Origin: Prado023 sp039812125
Lineage (GTDB): Bacteria; Actinomycetota; Actinomycetes; S36-B12; CAIYMF01
DNA length: 21,551 nt
Assembly (NCBI GenBank): GCA_039812125.1
Contig: JBDHZV010000038.1
Span: 1-21,551 of the forward strand
Direction: 5' to 3'
The position numbers and the translations under genes are program-made. Under the pieces are notes generated by a model. It searched no databases and was not told the DNA's origin. It saw nothing but the letters and a program-made list of their open reading frames with translations. Below, piece by piece: positions 21,082 to 21,551 of this stretch (position 1 is its first letter; every line of letters begins with the position of its first letter).

Positions 21082-21551
21082 GTGTCGAGCTGGTTCCGGG
21101 TGGCCGGCGCCCGGCTGGCCGGCAGCACCCTGGGGGACACGTTCATGGTGGCCTACCAGACCCGGATCACGGGGTTGGCTGCGGAGGCCTCGTTCTGGGG
21201 GGTCTTCGCGCTGCCCTGGCTGATCCTGGGGCTCGTCGCCGGGATGTCGCACCTGCAGGGTCCGCTGGGCGTCGACGCCATCGGGACCTTCCGCGGGCAG
21301 CTGATCGACCTGGCCGACCAGGTGCTCACCCCGGCGGCGATCGACCAGTTCCTCACGCCGCTGCTCGACTCGCTGCTGACCGGGCGCAGCCCGCTCGGGC
21401 TGATCGGCGTCGTGGTCGCGATCTGGGCCGGCTCCCGGGTGATCGACGCCCTGGTCACCGGGATGACCATCGTGTACCGCCGGGAGGGGCTGCGCTCGTT
21501 CGTGCTGTCCCGGCTGGTGTCGCTGACCGTCTACGTGGGGGGACTGGTGGG
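21082..21551 (+). CDS. YihY/BrkB-family membrane protein (3' partial)
   Basis: The frame stays open from GTG 21082 to the window end (156 codons), so the C-terminus is missing. It resembles the start of YihY/virulence factor BrkB proteins. A first membrane segment follows LAAEASFWGVFALPWLILGLVAG (about 32-54), then an amphipathic region (GTFRGQLIDLADQVLTP), a second hydrophobic segment LIGVVVAIWAGSRVIDALV (about 105-123), the family-typical MTIVYRREGLRSFVLSRLVS, and the beginning of another membrane segment. E. coli YihY was once misnamed ribonuclease BN; the true role of the family is unclear. GTG is supported by GAGGAGG (21071-21077) 4 bases upstream. A -10 box TACCCT lies at 21040. Confidence 0.82.
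   Translation, partial: MSSWFRVAGARLAGSTLGDTFMVAYQTRITGLAAEASFWGVFALPWLILGLVAGMSHLQGPLGVDAIGTFRGQLIDLADQVLTPAAIDQFLTPLLDSLLTGRSPLGLIGVVVAIWAGSRVIDALVTGMTIVYRREGLRSFVLSRLVSLTVYVGGLV

Overview
The window comes from a high-GC Gram-positive bacterium of the Actinomycetota. The grounds are strong GC bias at third codon positions, a principal sigma factor with a long Ala/Lys-rich then acidic N-terminus, a CBS-containing GuaB1, an actinobacterial ParE, a DUF7455 zinc protein, and several apparently leaderless genes. I cannot name a genus. No rRNA, tRNA, CRISPR array, insertion sequence, integrase or phage gene was seen. Both window edges cut genes: sigA at its 5' end and a YihY/BrkB membrane protein at its 3' end. 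No gene-free stretch exceeds 300 bases; the longest, 9686-9943 (258 bases), is a regulatory region.

Layout. (1) 1-2425, + strand: sigA (partial), then a PhnB-like VOC protein and a Nudix hydrolase. (2) 2460-9887, - strand: a five-gene beta-glucoside operon read right to left. Its order is promoter and antitermination leader, PTS permease EIIBCA-1, 6-phospho-beta-glucosidase, HAD-IIB phosphatase (frameshifted in this sequence), BglG/LicT antiterminator, PTS permease EIIBCA-2. (3) 9944-15854, + strand: a histidine phosphatase, guaB1 (IMPDH-related GMP reductase) and, 8 bases on, the DEAH RNA helicase hrpA. (4) 15868-17088, - strand: a DUF4190-like membrane protein, a DUF456 membrane protein and a DUF7455 zinc-ribbon protein. 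(5) 17277-19385, + strand: parE (topoisomerase IV subunit B). (6) 19399-20924, - strand: a TrxR-like ferredoxin-NADP reductase overlapping a beta-carbonic anhydrase by 4 bases. (7) 21082 to the edge, + strand: a YihY/BrkB protein.

The most informative system is the beta-glucoside operon. A TTGACA promoter transcribes a leader of about 165 nt that holds a near-canonical ribonucleic antiterminator (RAT), whose 3' half is also the 5' arm of an intrinsic terminator ending in seven U. The antiterminator encoded four genes downstream keeps all four PRD histidines at the LicT positions (100, 159, 207, 269). The expected logic is as follows. The PTS imports and phosphorylates an aryl- or disaccharide beta-glucoside, the GH1 enzyme hydrolyses the 6-phosphate, and sugar flux sets the phosphorylation of the antiterminator, which decides whether transcription passes the leader. 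Unusual points are two near-equal-length EIIBCA permeases in one operon, perfect GC hairpins without U tracts in two intercistronic gaps, a possible hairpin sequestering the first gene's Shine-Dalgarno, and a one-base frameshift in the HAD gene.

A second recurring theme is a -10 box of form TACCNT. At guaB1, parE and the DUF4190-like gene it lies exactly 6 bases before the start codon, which implies leaderless transcripts.
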